NCBI GenBank assembly: GCA_903919145.1
Contig: CAIXGW010000350.1
Coordinates: 1 to 43,692 of the forward strand
Direction of reading: 5' to 3'
From: an uncultured Myxococcales bacterium
GTDB lineage: Bacteria > Myxococcota_A > UBA9042
Length of the DNA stretch: 43,692 nucleotides
Below are positions 29,720 through 38,067 of the stretch, piece after piece; positions within the stretch are counted from its first letter, which is position 1; the number at the start of each line of letters is the position of its first letter. The notes beneath the pieces are model-generated. The model made no database searches. It was not told the origin of the DNA and saw nothing but the letters and a program-made list of their open reading frames with translations. Position numbers and translations under genes: made by a program.

Positions 29720-31339
29720 TCACCAATCCGTTTCTACGTAATCCTTCAGAAACTTGCCCCAGATGTGCACGCCGGTCCGAAACCCCGCGATAATCGGGTC
29801 CACGATCCGCGCCGCCCCGTCCACGATGTCCAGCGGCGGGTGAAAGTGCTGCTCCACCTGCTTCTTGGCGGCGATGTGCGCCGGGTCCTCGTCATTGATC
29901 CAGCCGGTGTCCACGCTGTTCATGTGGATGCCATCGGCGTGGTAGTCCGCCGCTGACGTGCGCGTCATCATGTTCAGCGCCGCTTTGGCCATGTTGGTGT
30001 GGGGGTGGCGGGTGGTCTTCAGCCGCCGGTAGAACTGCCCTTCTACCGCAGAAACGTTGACGATGTGCTTGTCTCGCTCTGGCGTGCGCAGCATCAGCGG
30101 CTTGAGCCGGGCGTTGAGGACAAACGGCGCCACCGCGTTGATCAGCTGAGTCTCCAGCAGCTCGACCGAGGAGACCTCTGCCAGCTGCAGCCGCCACGAG
30201 TTGCGGTCGCGCAGGTCGACTTGCTGCAGGTCCTGATCCAGCTGCCCTTGGGGAAAGAGGTGATGCTGCGCCTGCTTTTCTTCCGGCAGCAGCGCGGCTT
30301 GAGACAGCTGGGCCGCGTGCGCCAGCCCAGCCGGCAGGACCTGGTCCGCCCGGTGGTGCTGCAGCGCCTCCCGCCCTGGACCGCTCTCCGGTAGCAAGTT
30401 GTAGCCGCGCAGCCCTTCGTAGGCCCCCACCAGCTGCTGCACCGGCTGTGGCAGCCGCGACAGCTCTGTGGTCTCTAACTCCATCATGTGGCGATAGAAT
30501 TCCGGCGGACGCCGCACCGTCTGGCAGGCATTGTTGACAATAAAGTCCAGCCGCGAGCGGGTCTGGAGCAAGTGCTGGCAGAAGGCCTCAACGCTTGGCG
30601 TGTGGCGCAGGTCCAGGCCAAAAATCTCCAGGCGGTGGCCCCAGTCCGCAAAGTCGGGCTCTTGGGCGTAGCGCAGCGCCGAGTCGCGCGGAAAACGGGT
30701 GGTGACGATCAGCTCGGCCCCGGCGCGCAGCAGCTTGATGCCGGCCTGATAGCCAATCTTGACGCGACCACCGGTCAGCAGCGCCACCCGGCCGCGCAGG
30801 TCCGCGCTCTCGCCGCGCTTGGCGTAGTTGAAGGCGGCGCAAGGCGGGCACAGCTGGTCATAGAACACATCGATCTGGCTATACTTTTGCTTACAGACGT
30901 AGCAGTGCTGCAGGTCGCGGGTGCGGCGCTCCTCGGCACCAGCGTCGGCGGCGGTCGCCGGGTCGCCCCCGTCCTCCACCTCGTCGGGCGGCACGTCCTG
31001 CGGCGCAAACACGTTGGGCGTGACGAACACCGGCTTGGCGCGCAGGCTGCGAATGCCCGTCTCCGCCCTCAGCCCCTGATCGAGCTGCGACTTCTCTGCC
31101 CGGCGGGTGCGGCTGCGGATCTTGGCCTCCTGGCGGCGCTGGTCCAGGTCGGGGCAGAACACGTCGCCAGCGGCGTTGGTCAGGCGGGCGCGCTCCTCGG
31201 CGTCCAGGCCGCGCATGAGGTCGCGGTTGACGGCCAGGGCCTGAAAAACTGCCGTAGCCAGGCGCAAATGCTCAGCCCAAGCGGCTGTGTCGGCGGGGTC
31301 CGGTAGCGCGTGTTGGCGAGCGGGAGAATCGTCTTTCAA
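29720..31339 (-). CDS. Zinc-finger SDR-like Rossmann protein
   Basis: About 539 residues. An N-terminal helical region (about 1-140) is followed by a four-Cys zinc-finger-like motif (Cys146, 149, 164, 167 in [10 protein letters not shown]...[13 protein letters not shown]), then a short-chain dehydrogenase-like Rossmann domain. The latter shows [17 protein letters not shown] (nucleotide binding, TGxxxGxG type), DFIVNNAC (NNAG-like) and VNVSAVEG with Ser430. The usual catalytic Tyr-x-x-x-Lys appears as TNMAK (Thr448, Lys452), so classic SDR proton transfer may be lost. I recall similar zinc-finger SDR proteins in diverse bacteria and eukaryotes, without a defined reaction. The frame is open to 31648 inside the carboxylase gene. 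The TTG at 31339, just after the carboxylase stop at 31366, is the preferred start but is uncertain. Likely co-transcribed with it. Confidence 0.82.
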   Translation of the reverse strand: MKDDSPARQHALPDPADTAAWAEHLRLATAVFQALAVNRDLMRGLDAEERARLTNAAGDVFCPDLDQRRQEAKIRSRTRRAEKSQLDQGLRAETGIRSLRAKPVFVTPNVFAPQDVPPDEVEDGGDPATAADAGAEERRTRDLQHCYVCKQKYSQIDVFYDQLCPPCAAFNYAKRGESADLRGRVALLTGGRVKIGYQAGIKLLRAGAELIVTTRFPRDSALRYAQEPDFADWGHRLEIFGLDLRHTPSVEAFCQHLLQTRSRLDFIVNNACQTVRRPPEFYRHMMELETTELSRLPQPVQQLVGAYEGLRGYNLLPESGPGREALQHHRADQVLPAGLAHAAQLSQAALLPEEKQAQHHLFPQGQLDQDLQQVDLRDRNSWRLQLAEVSSVELLETQLINAVAPFVLNARLKPLMLRTPERDKHIVNVSAVEGQFYRRLKTTRHPHTNMAKAALNMMTRTSAADYHADGIHMNSVDTGWINDEDPAHIAAKKQVEQHFHPPLDIVDGAARIVDPIIAGFRTGVHIWGKFLKDYVETDW

Positions 31340-31365
31340 AGGGGGCCTTTGGCTGCCGGTGGTGC

Positions 31366-32922
31366 CTACAGGGGGATGTTGCCGTGCTTCTTGGGCGGAT
31401 TGGTGTCGCGCTTGCCGGCGAGCATGCGCAGGCCCTGGATCACCCGCCGGCGGGTGTCCTGAGGCTCCAGCACTTCGTCGATGTAGCCAAGCTCGGCCGC
31501 TTTGAAGGGATTGGCAAAGGTATCTCGGTACTTCTCTACATAGTCGCGCGCTGCCGCCGCCGGATCCGCCGCTTTGGCCAGCTCGGCCCGGTAGACGATG
31601 TTGACAGCGCCTTCGGGGCCCATCACCGCGATCTCCGCCGTGGGCCAAGCGAAATTGAGGTCGGCACGGACGTGCTTGCTGCCCATCACGTCATAGGCGC
31701 CGCCGTAGGCCTTGCGGGTAATGAGGGTGATCTTGGGCACCGTGGCTTCGGCGTAGGCGTAGAGCAACTTGGCGCCGTGCTTGATGATTCCCCCGTGCTC
31801 CTGGCGCGTTCCGGGCAGAAAGCCGGGCACATCGACCAGCGTCAGGATCGGGATGTTGAAGGCATCGCAGAACCGCACAAAGCGCCCCCCTTTCAGGCTG
31901 GCGTCGATGTCCAGGCAGCCCGCCAGCACCGCCGGCTGGTTGGCGACAATGCCTACGGACTGCCCGCCCATCCGCGCAAAGGCCACCACGATGTTCATCG
32001 CATAGAGTTCATGGACTTCCAGCATCTCGCCGTCGTCAACGATGGCGCGGATGACGTCTTTGATGTCGTAGGGCTTGCTTGGATCGTCGGGGACTACGTC
32101 GGCCAGCTTGGCATCGCGGCGGTCCACCGGGTCTTGGGTGGCCTTGATCGGCGCCTTTTCCAGATTGTTCTGCGGCAGGTACGTCATCAGCTCGCGCACG
32201 GTGGCGATCGCCTGCTTCTCGTCGTCACAGGCCCAGTGGGCGACGCCAGAGGTCGACGCGTGGCGCAGCGCACCGCCCAGGTCTTCCTGGGTCACTTCTT
32301 CGTGGGTCACGGTCTTGATGACGTCCGGCCCGGTGATGAACATGTAGGAGGTGTTTTGGGCCATCACAATGAAGTCGGTGATCGCCGGGCTGTAGACCGC
32401 GCCGCCGGCACAGGGGCCCAGAATCAGAGAAATCTGCGGAATCACCCCAGAAGCCAAGGTGTTGCGGGTAAAAATCTCGGCATAGCCGGCCAGCGAGACC
32501 ACCCCCTCTTGGATGCGCGCGCCACCCGAGTCATTCAGGCCGATCACCGGCGCGCCGACCTTCATGGCCAGATCCATGACTTTGCAGATCTTCTCGGCAA
32601 AGGCGCCCGACAGCGAGCCGCCAAACACGGTAAAGTCCTGGGCAAACACAAAGACGGTGCGGCCGTGCAGCTGGCCGTAGCCGGTGACCACGCCGTCGCC
32701 GGAGATCTTCTTGTCGGCCATCTCAAAATCGGTGCAGCGGTGGGTCACCAGCCGGTCCATCTCTACAAAGCTGTCTCCATCCAACAGCATGTCGATGCGC
32801 TCGCGGGCGGTGTACTTGCCTTGCTGGTGCTGTTTGGCAATGCGCCCCTGGCCACCGCCTTCTACCGCTTGCTGGTTGAGGTGGGCTAGGCGGTCTAGCA
32901 CTTTGAGGCGGCGGCTGGGCAT
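31366..32922 (-). CDS. pccB: Acyl-CoA carboxylase, carboxyltransferase beta subunit (propionyl-CoA type)
   Basis: A 518-residue carboxyltransferase that moves the carboxyl group from biotin to an acyl-CoA (propionyl-CoA to methylmalonyl-CoA if truly PccB). Both crotonase-fold halves are present: the N-half has [33 protein letters not shown] and [12 protein letters not shown]; the C-half has [45 protein letters not shown] and [14 protein letters not shown]. Length fits PccB/MmdA. The start at 32922 is supported by AGGAAA about eight bases upstream; the extra upstream frame to 33045 is not conserved. No biotin carboxylase or BCCP gene is nearby, so the alpha subunit must be elsewhere. Substrate specificity is inferred from overall similarity only. 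Confidence 0.93.
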   Translation of the reverse strand: MPSRRLKVLDRLAHLNQQAVEGGGQGRIAKQHQQGKYTARERIDMLLDGDSFVEMDRLVTHRCTDFEMADKKISGDGVVTGYGQLHGRTVFVFAQDFTVFGGSLSGAFAEKICKVMDLAMKVGAPVIGLNDSGGARIQEGVVSLAGYAEIFTRNTLASGVIPQISLILGPCAGGAVYSPAITDFIVMAQNTSYMFITGPDVIKTVTHEEVTQEDLGGALRHASTSGVAHWACDDEKQAIATVRELMTYLPQNNLEKAPIKATQDPVDRRDAKLADVVPDDPSKPYDIKDVIRAIVDDGEMLEVHELYAMNIVVAFARMGGQSVGIVANQPAVLAGCLDIDASLKGGRFVRFCDAFNIPILTLVDVPGFLPGTRQEHGGIIKHGAKLLYAYAEATVPKITLITRKAYGGAYDVMGSKHVRADLNFAWPTAEIAVMGPEGAVNIVYRAELAKAADPAAAARDYVEKYRDTFANPFKAAELGYIDEVLEPQDTRRRVIQGLRMLAGKRDTNPPKKHGNIPL

Positions 32923-33028
32923 GGCGCTTTCCTGGGTGCGGGCTGGGGGGATAGGCGGGCGGGTCGCGGCTGTGGCTCTCGCGGCACTGTGTAGCGCAGG
33001 CGGCGCGGTTTCGTCCAGGGGTCCGCGG

Positions 33029-33609
33029 CTACTGGGGCGACTCAAGCCGCAGCCCCGGCCCTATCTTGACCTCTACGCCGCCCAGGATCGCCACGCCGGT
33101 AATGCGCACCCACGGCGCCCGCGGGTCGTCACCGGGTGCGACGCCGTCGCTGGAATGAAATGCGCCCAGAATCCCCACGCCTTCGACCACCACCGGCAGG
33201 TCGGCGGGCACGGTGAACGCGACGCCGCCGAGGATCGCCACCACCTTGAACGGTGCACGGCGCGGGCAGGCGGCAGCGGGCCGTGGGTCGCCACCAACGA
33301 CTCCAAGTCCAAACCGTCTAACAGCTCCATGGCATACCACAGACAACCATCCTCTGGGACGCCAAAATCGTGAACGGTGACGGTGTGCGGCGAGCTCAGG
33401 GCAGCCGTAGCTCGTGCTTCGCGGCGAAAACGCTCCAGCACCCGCTGCGGGTCAGCGCTTTTGTCGATGAGCTCGGTGCGCACCAGCTTGACGGCCGCGG
33501 GTCGGCCCAGGCCTGAGTGTTCGGCCCGCCACACCTCGCCCATCCCGCCATGGCCAAGCGGAATTTGCAGAGTGTACGCACCTAGTTGCTGGCCGCTGCG
33601 ATCGCTCAT
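33029..33609 (-). pseudogene. Chimeric remnant: Ser/Thr kinase N-lobe joined out of frame to a LiaF-like C-terminus
   Basis: From ATG 33609 a normal Hanks kinase begins: YTLQIPLGHGGMGEVWRAEH (Gly loop), AAVKLV (Lys41), an alpha-C region and a hinge (LWYAMELLDGLDLESLV), up to PPARAVH at residue 119 (nt 33253). There the kinase stops abruptly, with no catalytic loop, DFG or C-lobe. That frame continues as Arg/Ser/Trp-rich nonsense to a stop at 33073. From about 33250 a different frame reads FKVVAILGGVAFTVP, VEGVGILGAF and ITGVAILGGVEVK, the repeated beta motif of LiaF/DUF1707-associated C-terminal domains, ending at 33029. So the 3' part of a kinase gene and the 5' part of a LiaF-like gene are missing at the junction: a deletion fusion, or an assembly join. 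The start overlaps the stop of the CPBP gene (ATGA). Confidence 0.8.
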
Positions 33610-34505
33610 GGCCCCCCCAACGCCACAGCCATCTTGGCTTTTTGCAGCAGCGCGGCCCCGTCCATCAGCCACGCCACCGCCACGTGGATGGTCACGCCGC
33701 CCCAGATGCTGCGGGTGTCCATGGCCAGGGTACCCAGCACAATCCCTGCGATAATCGAGCCCAGACACTCTGGCAGCGGCTTGCCAAAATGGATCATGCA
33801 GTAGGGTATCGCCATCGCCAGTACCGCCGTGGCGCCCATCTCCGCCGCCAGCCCGCGCAAGATAAAGCCGCGAAAGAAGAACTCCAGCGCAAAAAACTGC
33901 AGTCCGTAGCCGACCTCCCAGGCGATCTGCGCCCCCGACCCCACCTGCGAAGTAAAGAAGGGGTACTGCTGCTGAAACTCCGGAGCCCGCGCCACCAGCA
34001 GCACCAGCAGCCCCACGGGCGCAAACAGCAGGGCATAGATCGGCAGGTGTTTCAGGTACTCGCGCGGTGCCAGGTAGGAATCGGCCAGCGTCAGGCCAAA
34101 GACCCGCTTGACGACCAGCGCCGGAATCGCCACGTAGCAGGTCAGGCAGCCCACCACCCACGCCAGATTGACCAACAGCGGCTGATAGGGCTGCAGGCCG
34201 CGACCCAGGGCCGGCGACAGCGCCGCCGCCGTGCGCACCACCCCCTGGCCAAAGAGCGTTTGCACCTCGTGATCCATCACCACAAAGCGCAGCACCGTCA
34301 GCATCAAAGACGCCACCACCGCCGTCCACACCGCCGCGGCGCGCGCAGAGACCTTGCCGACCCTGGGCTGGCCCTTGTCTCGGGCGTCAATGCGGTCCCA
34401 CGGCTCTACCAGCAGGTGCAGCCACAGCTGGGTCAGCACCCCGCGGCGGGCGGCGGGTTGGGGCGGTGCGGTCACGGGCGGAACGGCAAAAGGCTGGTCG
34501 GACAT
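33606..34505 (-). CDS. CPBP family intramembrane metalloprotease (CAAX/Abi type)
   Basis: A 299-residue polytopic membrane protein with about seven or eight hydrophobic helices. The CPBP (Abi) signature is visible as ALEFFFRGFILRGL, where the usual EExxxR appears as LExxxR, followed by the second motif CMIHFGKPLPE and a late HVAVAWLMD. Members resemble Rce1-type proteases and act in peptide maturation or bacteriocin immunity; the role here is unknown. The first glutamate being Leu is a variant that I believe also occurs in other CPBP members but could lower activity. ATG 34505 is preferred over the frame's upstream extension to 34529. Its TGA overlaps the ATG of the kinase remnant, so the two were translationally coupled in an operon, probably with a kinase that used to be intact. 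Confidence 0.9.
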   Translation of the reverse strand: MSDQPFAVPPVTAPPQPAARRGVLTQLWLHLLVEPWDRIDARDKGQPRVGKVSARAAAVWTAVVASLMLTVLRFVVMDHEVQTLFGQGVVRTAAALSPALGRGLQPYQPLLVNLAWVVGCLTCYVAIPALVVKRVFGLTLADSYLAPREYLKHLPIYALLFAPVGLLVLLVARAPEFQQQYPFFTSQVGSGAQIAWEVGYGLQFFALEFFFRGFILRGLAAEMGATAVLAMAIPYCMIHFGKPLPECLGSIIAGIVLGTLAMDTRSIWGGVTIHVAVAWLMDGAALLQKAKMAVALGGP

Positions 34506-34661
34506 GGGGACTCGCGGGCGCGGCAACACCGCGCAGTGGCGGTCCGCACTTTGGCGCAGGGACCGCCCAGCTGTCTACCGCCAGCGCCCCAACACACCCC
34601 AAGGCTATGTTATCTCGTTATAGATATTAGCAATTTTATCTTGTTCTAAGGAACTCTTGCT
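34506..34661. promoter_or_regulatory. AT-rich divergent promoter region
   Basis: This separates the minus-strand CPBP gene and the plus-strand HD-GYP gene. Positions about 34605-34645 are strikingly AT-rich for this genome (TATGTTATC, TTATAGATATTAG, TTTTATC) and are the likely promoter core. No unambiguous -35/-10 pair can be fixed. AAGGA at 34648-34652 is the ribosome site of the rightward gene. Confidence 0.5.
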
Positions 34662-36278
34662 TTGACCGCCGCGCCGCTGGTTGCGCTGGCTGGCGAGGTG
34701 TATAACCTGGGCGGCGGAGGCGAAACGGTGGTGAATCAAGCGCGCATTCTGGTGGTCGGCAACGATCCCGAAACCCTACAGCAGATTGGCCTGGTGACCA
34801 AGCCGCTTGGCTACCTGTGCATGCACGTGGTCAGCGCCGAGGAGCTGCGACGGCGGCTGCGCGATCTCAAGCCTGAATTGGTCATTTTGGATGGAGATTC
34901 TGCCCTGTGCCGCGAGCGCAGCGTGCTGGCCGAGCTGGTCGAAGCCATCCGCGCCCAGCCGCTGCGGCCGCAAACGCTGCTGCTGGTCCGCACCGATGAC
35001 AGCATGCGCGAGCAGCTGTGGCAGGCCGCCCAGTCCGACGACCTGATCGACAAACCCCTGGACAACCTGGACATGCACGTGCGCGTGCGCTCGCTGGTGC
35101 GGGTGCAGCGGCTCACCGCCCAGGTGACGCGCGACCGCGACGTGCTCAACGCGCTGTTTGAGCTAGCCAACGCCAGCGGGACGATTGCCAGCACCGATGA
35201 GGTCCTGCAGGCCCTCGCCCGGCGAGTGGCGGAGTGGACGGGCCTGGCTCACGTGGTCATCACCCGCGGGCCGGCCAGCCAGCCGGTGGTGGTGGCCGAT
35301 GTGCACTTGCAGCCCGGCAGCCGCGCCAATGCCCTGATCGAGCGCCGCCATGCCGAGCTGATGTCGCGCGGCGAGATGTGGCAACTAGATGAAGCAGAGG
35401 GCGTTCTGGCAGGAGAGAGTCCAACGGCGCTGCCCTACATTGGGCTGCCGCTGACGGCCCAGGGCGGCGAAGTGCTGGGAGCCCTGCACGCCTTTGGCGG
35501 CGGACAGCTGCCGTCGGGCTCGCGGCTGCGGGTGCTGCAGGTAGCCGCCGAGCGCATTGCCACCGAGATCCTGCTGCAGCAGTCCAAGCGCCGCCTGGAA
35601 GAAATGGTCGAGTCGCGCACCTCTGACCTGACCACCGCTCTAGAGCGATTGCGCAGCGTCAATGCGCAGTTGTTAGAGGGCAGCCGCGACACGGTGATGA
35701 GGCTGGCCCGCGCGGCGGAGTACCGCGATGGCGACACCGGCGAACACGTCGAGCGCATGAGCAGCTACTCGCAGCACATTGCCAAGCAGATGGGCCTGGC
35801 GCCGGAAGAACAGGCTCTGCTCAAGCTGGCGGCGCCGATGCACGACGTCGGCAAGATCGGCATTCGCGACTCGATCCTGCTCAAGGAAGGGCGGCTGACG
35901 GCGGAGGAGTGGCAGATCATGCGCCAGCACCCGACCATTGGCGCCCAGATCCTGGCCGGATCGCGCTCTAAGCTCCTCCAAATGGCTGAGGAAATTGCAC
36001 TGTCGCACCACGAGAAGTGGGACGGCAGCGGCTACCCAGGCGGGCTGGCGGGCGAGCAGATTCCGCTGACTGGCCGCATTGTGGCCCTGGCCGACGTGTT
36101 TGATGCCCTGACCACCCCGCGGGTCTACAAAGACGCCTGGGGGGTCGAGGAAGCGGTGGCGCACATCCGCCGCGAGTCGGGCCGGCACTTTGACCCTAAA
36201 GTCGTTGAGGCTTTTGAGAAATGTCTAGACAGCCTGCTGGCCGTGCGCGAGAAATTCCTAGAGCCGGCCGGCCCATGA
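34662..36278 (+). CDS. HD-GYP domain response regulator (cyclic di-GMP phosphodiesterase type)
   Basis: 538 residues, no membrane segment. The N-terminal receiver-like domain (about 27-145) keeps Asp77 (VILDGDS) and Lys131 (DKP), but its acidic pair is Gly-Asn (VVGNDP instead of VVDDE), so phosphorylation is doubtful. A GAF-like domain (about 165-305) and a coiled coil (305-340) follow. The HD-GYP domain (about 345-515) has HDVGKIGI (His394-Asp395), HHEKWDGSGYPGGL (GYP 457-459) and the LADVFDALTTPRVYK tail. The residues needed for a binuclear metal HD-GYP phosphodiesterase acting on cyclic di-GMP are present. A TTG start at 34662 has AAGGA nine bases upstream; GTG codons near 34728 are alternatives. 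The stop overlaps the next ATG (ATGA at 36275). Confidence 0.93.
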   Translation: MTAAPLVALAGEVYNLGGGGETVVNQARILVVGNDPETLQQIGLVTKPLGYLCMHVVSAEELRRRLRDLKPELVILDGDSALCRERSVLAELVEAIRAQPLRPQTLLLVRTDDSMREQLWQAAQSDDLIDKPLDNLDMHVRVRSLVRVQRLTAQVTRDRDVLNALFELANASGTIASTDEVLQALARRVAEWTGLAHVVITRGPASQPVVVADVHLQPGSRANALIERRHAELMSRGEMWQLDEAEGVLAGESPTALPYIGLPLTAQGGEVLGALHAFGGGQLPSGSRLRVLQVAAERIATEILLQQSKRRLEEMVESRTSDLTTALERLRSVNAQLLEGSRDTVMRLARAAEYRDGDTGEHVERMSSYSQHIAKQMGLAPEEQALLKLAAPMHDVGKIGIRDSILLKEGRLTAEEWQIMRQHPTIGAQILAGSRSKLLQMAEEIALSHHEKWDGSGYPGGLAGEQIPLTGRIVALADVFDALTTPRVYKDAWGVEEAVAHIRRESGRHFDPKVVEAFEKCLDSLLAVREKFLEPAGP

Positions 36279-36988
36279 GCCGGGCAGTGCGGGCCTGTTT
36301 GCCGGCCAGCCGGCCGGTGGCCGCGGCGGTGGTCCTGGCGACGGTGCTGGCGGCTGCGGCGATGGTCGGCTGCGCCAAGCCAGCTGAGCCTGCGGGTGGC
36401 CAGACGGTGGCGACATCTGCAAAAGTTCAACCACCAAGTGCACATAACATTGGGTCACCCCCTGCCGGAGCCAACCAGGGCCTGGGCGATCCGCTGGACC
36501 GGCGCAAGCGGCCGGCGCCGATCATCGGCGGCTGTGGCCTTGGCTGCAGTACGCCAGAGGCGGCCGTCAGCCTGTGGCTGGCCCAGCTGCAGAGCCAGGA
36601 CCGCGTGACCGGGCTGCGGTCGCTGGTCGACTGGTCGGTGCTGACCGTAGACGGCGAGGAGCTGGGGGCACGCTGGGCAACGCTGTGGGCCGACCCCAGC
36701 CAGCACCCGGAGCGGGCAAGGCAGATCGACGAGTGGCTGGCGCGCTGGAGCCGCTGGGTCGAGAGGCTGGCCGACCCCCAGGGCTGGGCGGCGATGCGCA
36801 AGAACGGCGTGCGCCTGACCCAAGTCGACGAGCGGACGGCCCAGGTGATGCTGCGCCATCCGCCGCTCCAAGCCGATGAAACGGCCGCGCAGTGGCGGCT
36901 GGTGTGGCACCTGCGCGGCGAGGAGTGGCTGCTGGCGTCGATCGAGCACCGGCCCGCAGCCGCGGCGGTGCCGGGGGCCGGGCCATGA
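36275..36988 (+). CDS. Predicted lipoprotein, unknown function
   Basis: A 237-residue protein with a basic N-terminus, a hydrophobic stretch and a lipobox-like AAMVGC (Cys33), so a lipoprotein. A Pro/Gly-rich linker (35-85) with a CGLGC pair leads to a mostly helical domain (about 90-230) with many Trp residues (SLWLAQLQSQDRV, EEWLLASIEH). The domain resembles the small NTF2-like or DUF-type helical lipoprotein domains, but I cannot name a family. Its ATG overlaps the stop of the HD-GYP gene and its own stop overlaps the next start, so all three are translationally coupled. Confidence 0.8.
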   Translation: MSRAVRACLPASRPVAAAVVLATVLAAAAMVGCAKPAEPAGGQTVATSAKVQPPSAHNIGSPPAGANQGLGDPLDRRKRPAPIIGGCGLGCSTPEAAVSLWLAQLQSQDRVTGLRSLVDWSVLTVDGEELGARWATLWADPSQHPERARQIDEWLARWSRWVERLADPQGWAAMRKNGVRLTQVDERTAQVMLRHPPLQADETAAQWRLVWHLRGEEWLLASIEHRPAAAAVPGAGP

Positions 36989-37527
36989 AGCGTTGGCTGG
37001 TACTGCCAAGCTTGTGGCTGGCGTGGACGCTGGAGCTGGGCTGCACGGCTGAGCCGCCGGCCAGCCCCGCCACCTGCAGCAGTGACCTGCAGGCCTGCCC
37101 AGCCGGCATGACCTGCCCCAGCGCCGCCCAGTGCCTGGCCGCCCCTGGCTGCGCGGCCAAAGGCTACTGCCGCCCCAACGGTCCCATCTGCAGCCCGGGG
37201 TGCGACGGCGACTGCCGCGCCGCGCTGGTGTGCCGCCAGTCCGGGGCCTGCAGCCGCCAGCAGCTGGACTGCGTAGCGTCCTTAGAAAGCGATTGCCTGG
37301 CCAGCGATCTGTGCCGCTGGGAGGGCGCCTGCCACCTCAGCCCCAGCAGCGGCACCTGCGGGCCCACGGGTCCGGCCGACTGCAAAGCCAGCAGCCAGTG
37401 CCGCACCGATGGCCGCTGCACCCTGGCCAGCGGCCAGTGCGTGGCCGCCACCAGCGCCGACTGCGCCGCTGCCGACATCTGCACCAAGCGCGGCCGCTGC
37501 CAGCCAAACTCGGGCAAGTGCAGATGA
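36985..37527 (+). CDS. Cysteine-rich lipoprotein with short internal repeats
   Basis: A 180-residue exported lipoprotein: signal peptide ending in LELGC (Cys20), then a Cys-rich chain. The C-terminal half has three imperfect units of about 25 residues following DC-x-x-S-x-x-C-x-x-x-G-x-C, starting at SDCLASDLC, ADCKASSQC and ADCAAADIC, each closed by a further Cys. The N-terminal half has other Cys pairs (PICSPGCDGDC). The pattern resembles Cys-rich repeat lipoproteins of Myxococcota, probably disulfide-bonded and surface or periplasmic; function unknown. The ATG overlaps the previous stop. It is convergent with the small membrane protein gene at 37565 with only 37 bp between. Confidence 0.85.
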   Translation: MKRWLVLPSLWLAWTLELGCTAEPPASPATCSSDLQACPAGMTCPSAAQCLAAPGCAAKGYCRPNGPICSPGCDGDCRAALVCRQSGACSRQQLDCVASLESDCLASDLCRWEGACHLSPSSGTCGPTGPADCKASSQCRTDGRCTLASGQCVAATSADCAAADICTKRGRCQPNSGKCR

Positions 37528-37564
37528 ATCTCCGGATTTTCTAGATTTGCACTGAGCGCCGCCG

Positions 37565-38050
37565 CTAGCGGTGCAGCCGCCCGGCCGCGGGGCCGCACAG
37601 CGCCACGACATCGGCCTGGCTGCGCACCCGCTGCGGCTCAGCGCGGACAAGCCGTGGAAAAACTCTATCCGGCAGGCTAAGTTCTTTGGGGCAGCGGCCG
37701 GGCAAGAACAGGTGGGCGCTGCCCGGCTCGACCACCCGCAGGCGGTGGTGGTGCAGCCCGGCCAGCGGCAGGTCGCACAGCACGCGGTGCTCGCTGCCAG
37801 CTTCGGCCACCGCCAGCTCAACGTCGCACTGCTCGCCGATCGACTGCGGATCGGCCCGATCGACCATCACCGCCACGGTGTGCATGCCCACCAGCTGCAC
37901 CGACTGGCTCAAGGACTCCGCTTGCTGCTGCGGCGGCGGGCTGAAGTACCATGCCGCCGGCGCCTGCAGGTCGGCCAGCCCCAACACCCGCAGCAGCGTG
38001 GTCAGGATCAGCACCAACAAGCCCCACGGAGTCGGAGAAACCTCTTGCAT
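37565..38050 (-). CDS. Hypothetical protein with N-terminal membrane anchor
   Basis: 161 residues: a short hydrophobic segment (about 9-25, GLLVLILTTLLRVLGL) that could be an anchor or uncleaved signal, then a beta-rich polar domain (VQLVGMHTVAVMVDRAD, CDVELAVAEAGSEHRVLCDLPLAGLHHHRLRVV). No family is recognised. GGAAGAG six bases before ATG 38050 is a good ribosome site, and the gene follows the large lipoprotein by 17 bp, so they form an operon. Confidence 0.7.
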   Translation of the reverse strand: MQEVSPTPWGLLVLILTTLLRVLGLADLQAPAAWYFSPPPQQQAESLSQSVQLVGMHTVAVMVDRADPQSIGEQCDVELAVAEAGSEHRVLCDLPLAGLHHHRLRVVEPGSAHLFLPGRCPKELSLPDRVFPRLVRAEPQRVRSQADVVALCGPAAGRLHR

Positions 38051-38067
38051 CGGTTGCTCTTCCTTGG

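Noticed and set aside
33610..34329. Upstream extension of the kinase N-lobe frame to 34329
   Set aside because: It overlaps the CPBP gene, which has clear membrane helices and motifs; the ATG at 33609 overlapping the CPBP stop is a normal coupled start.
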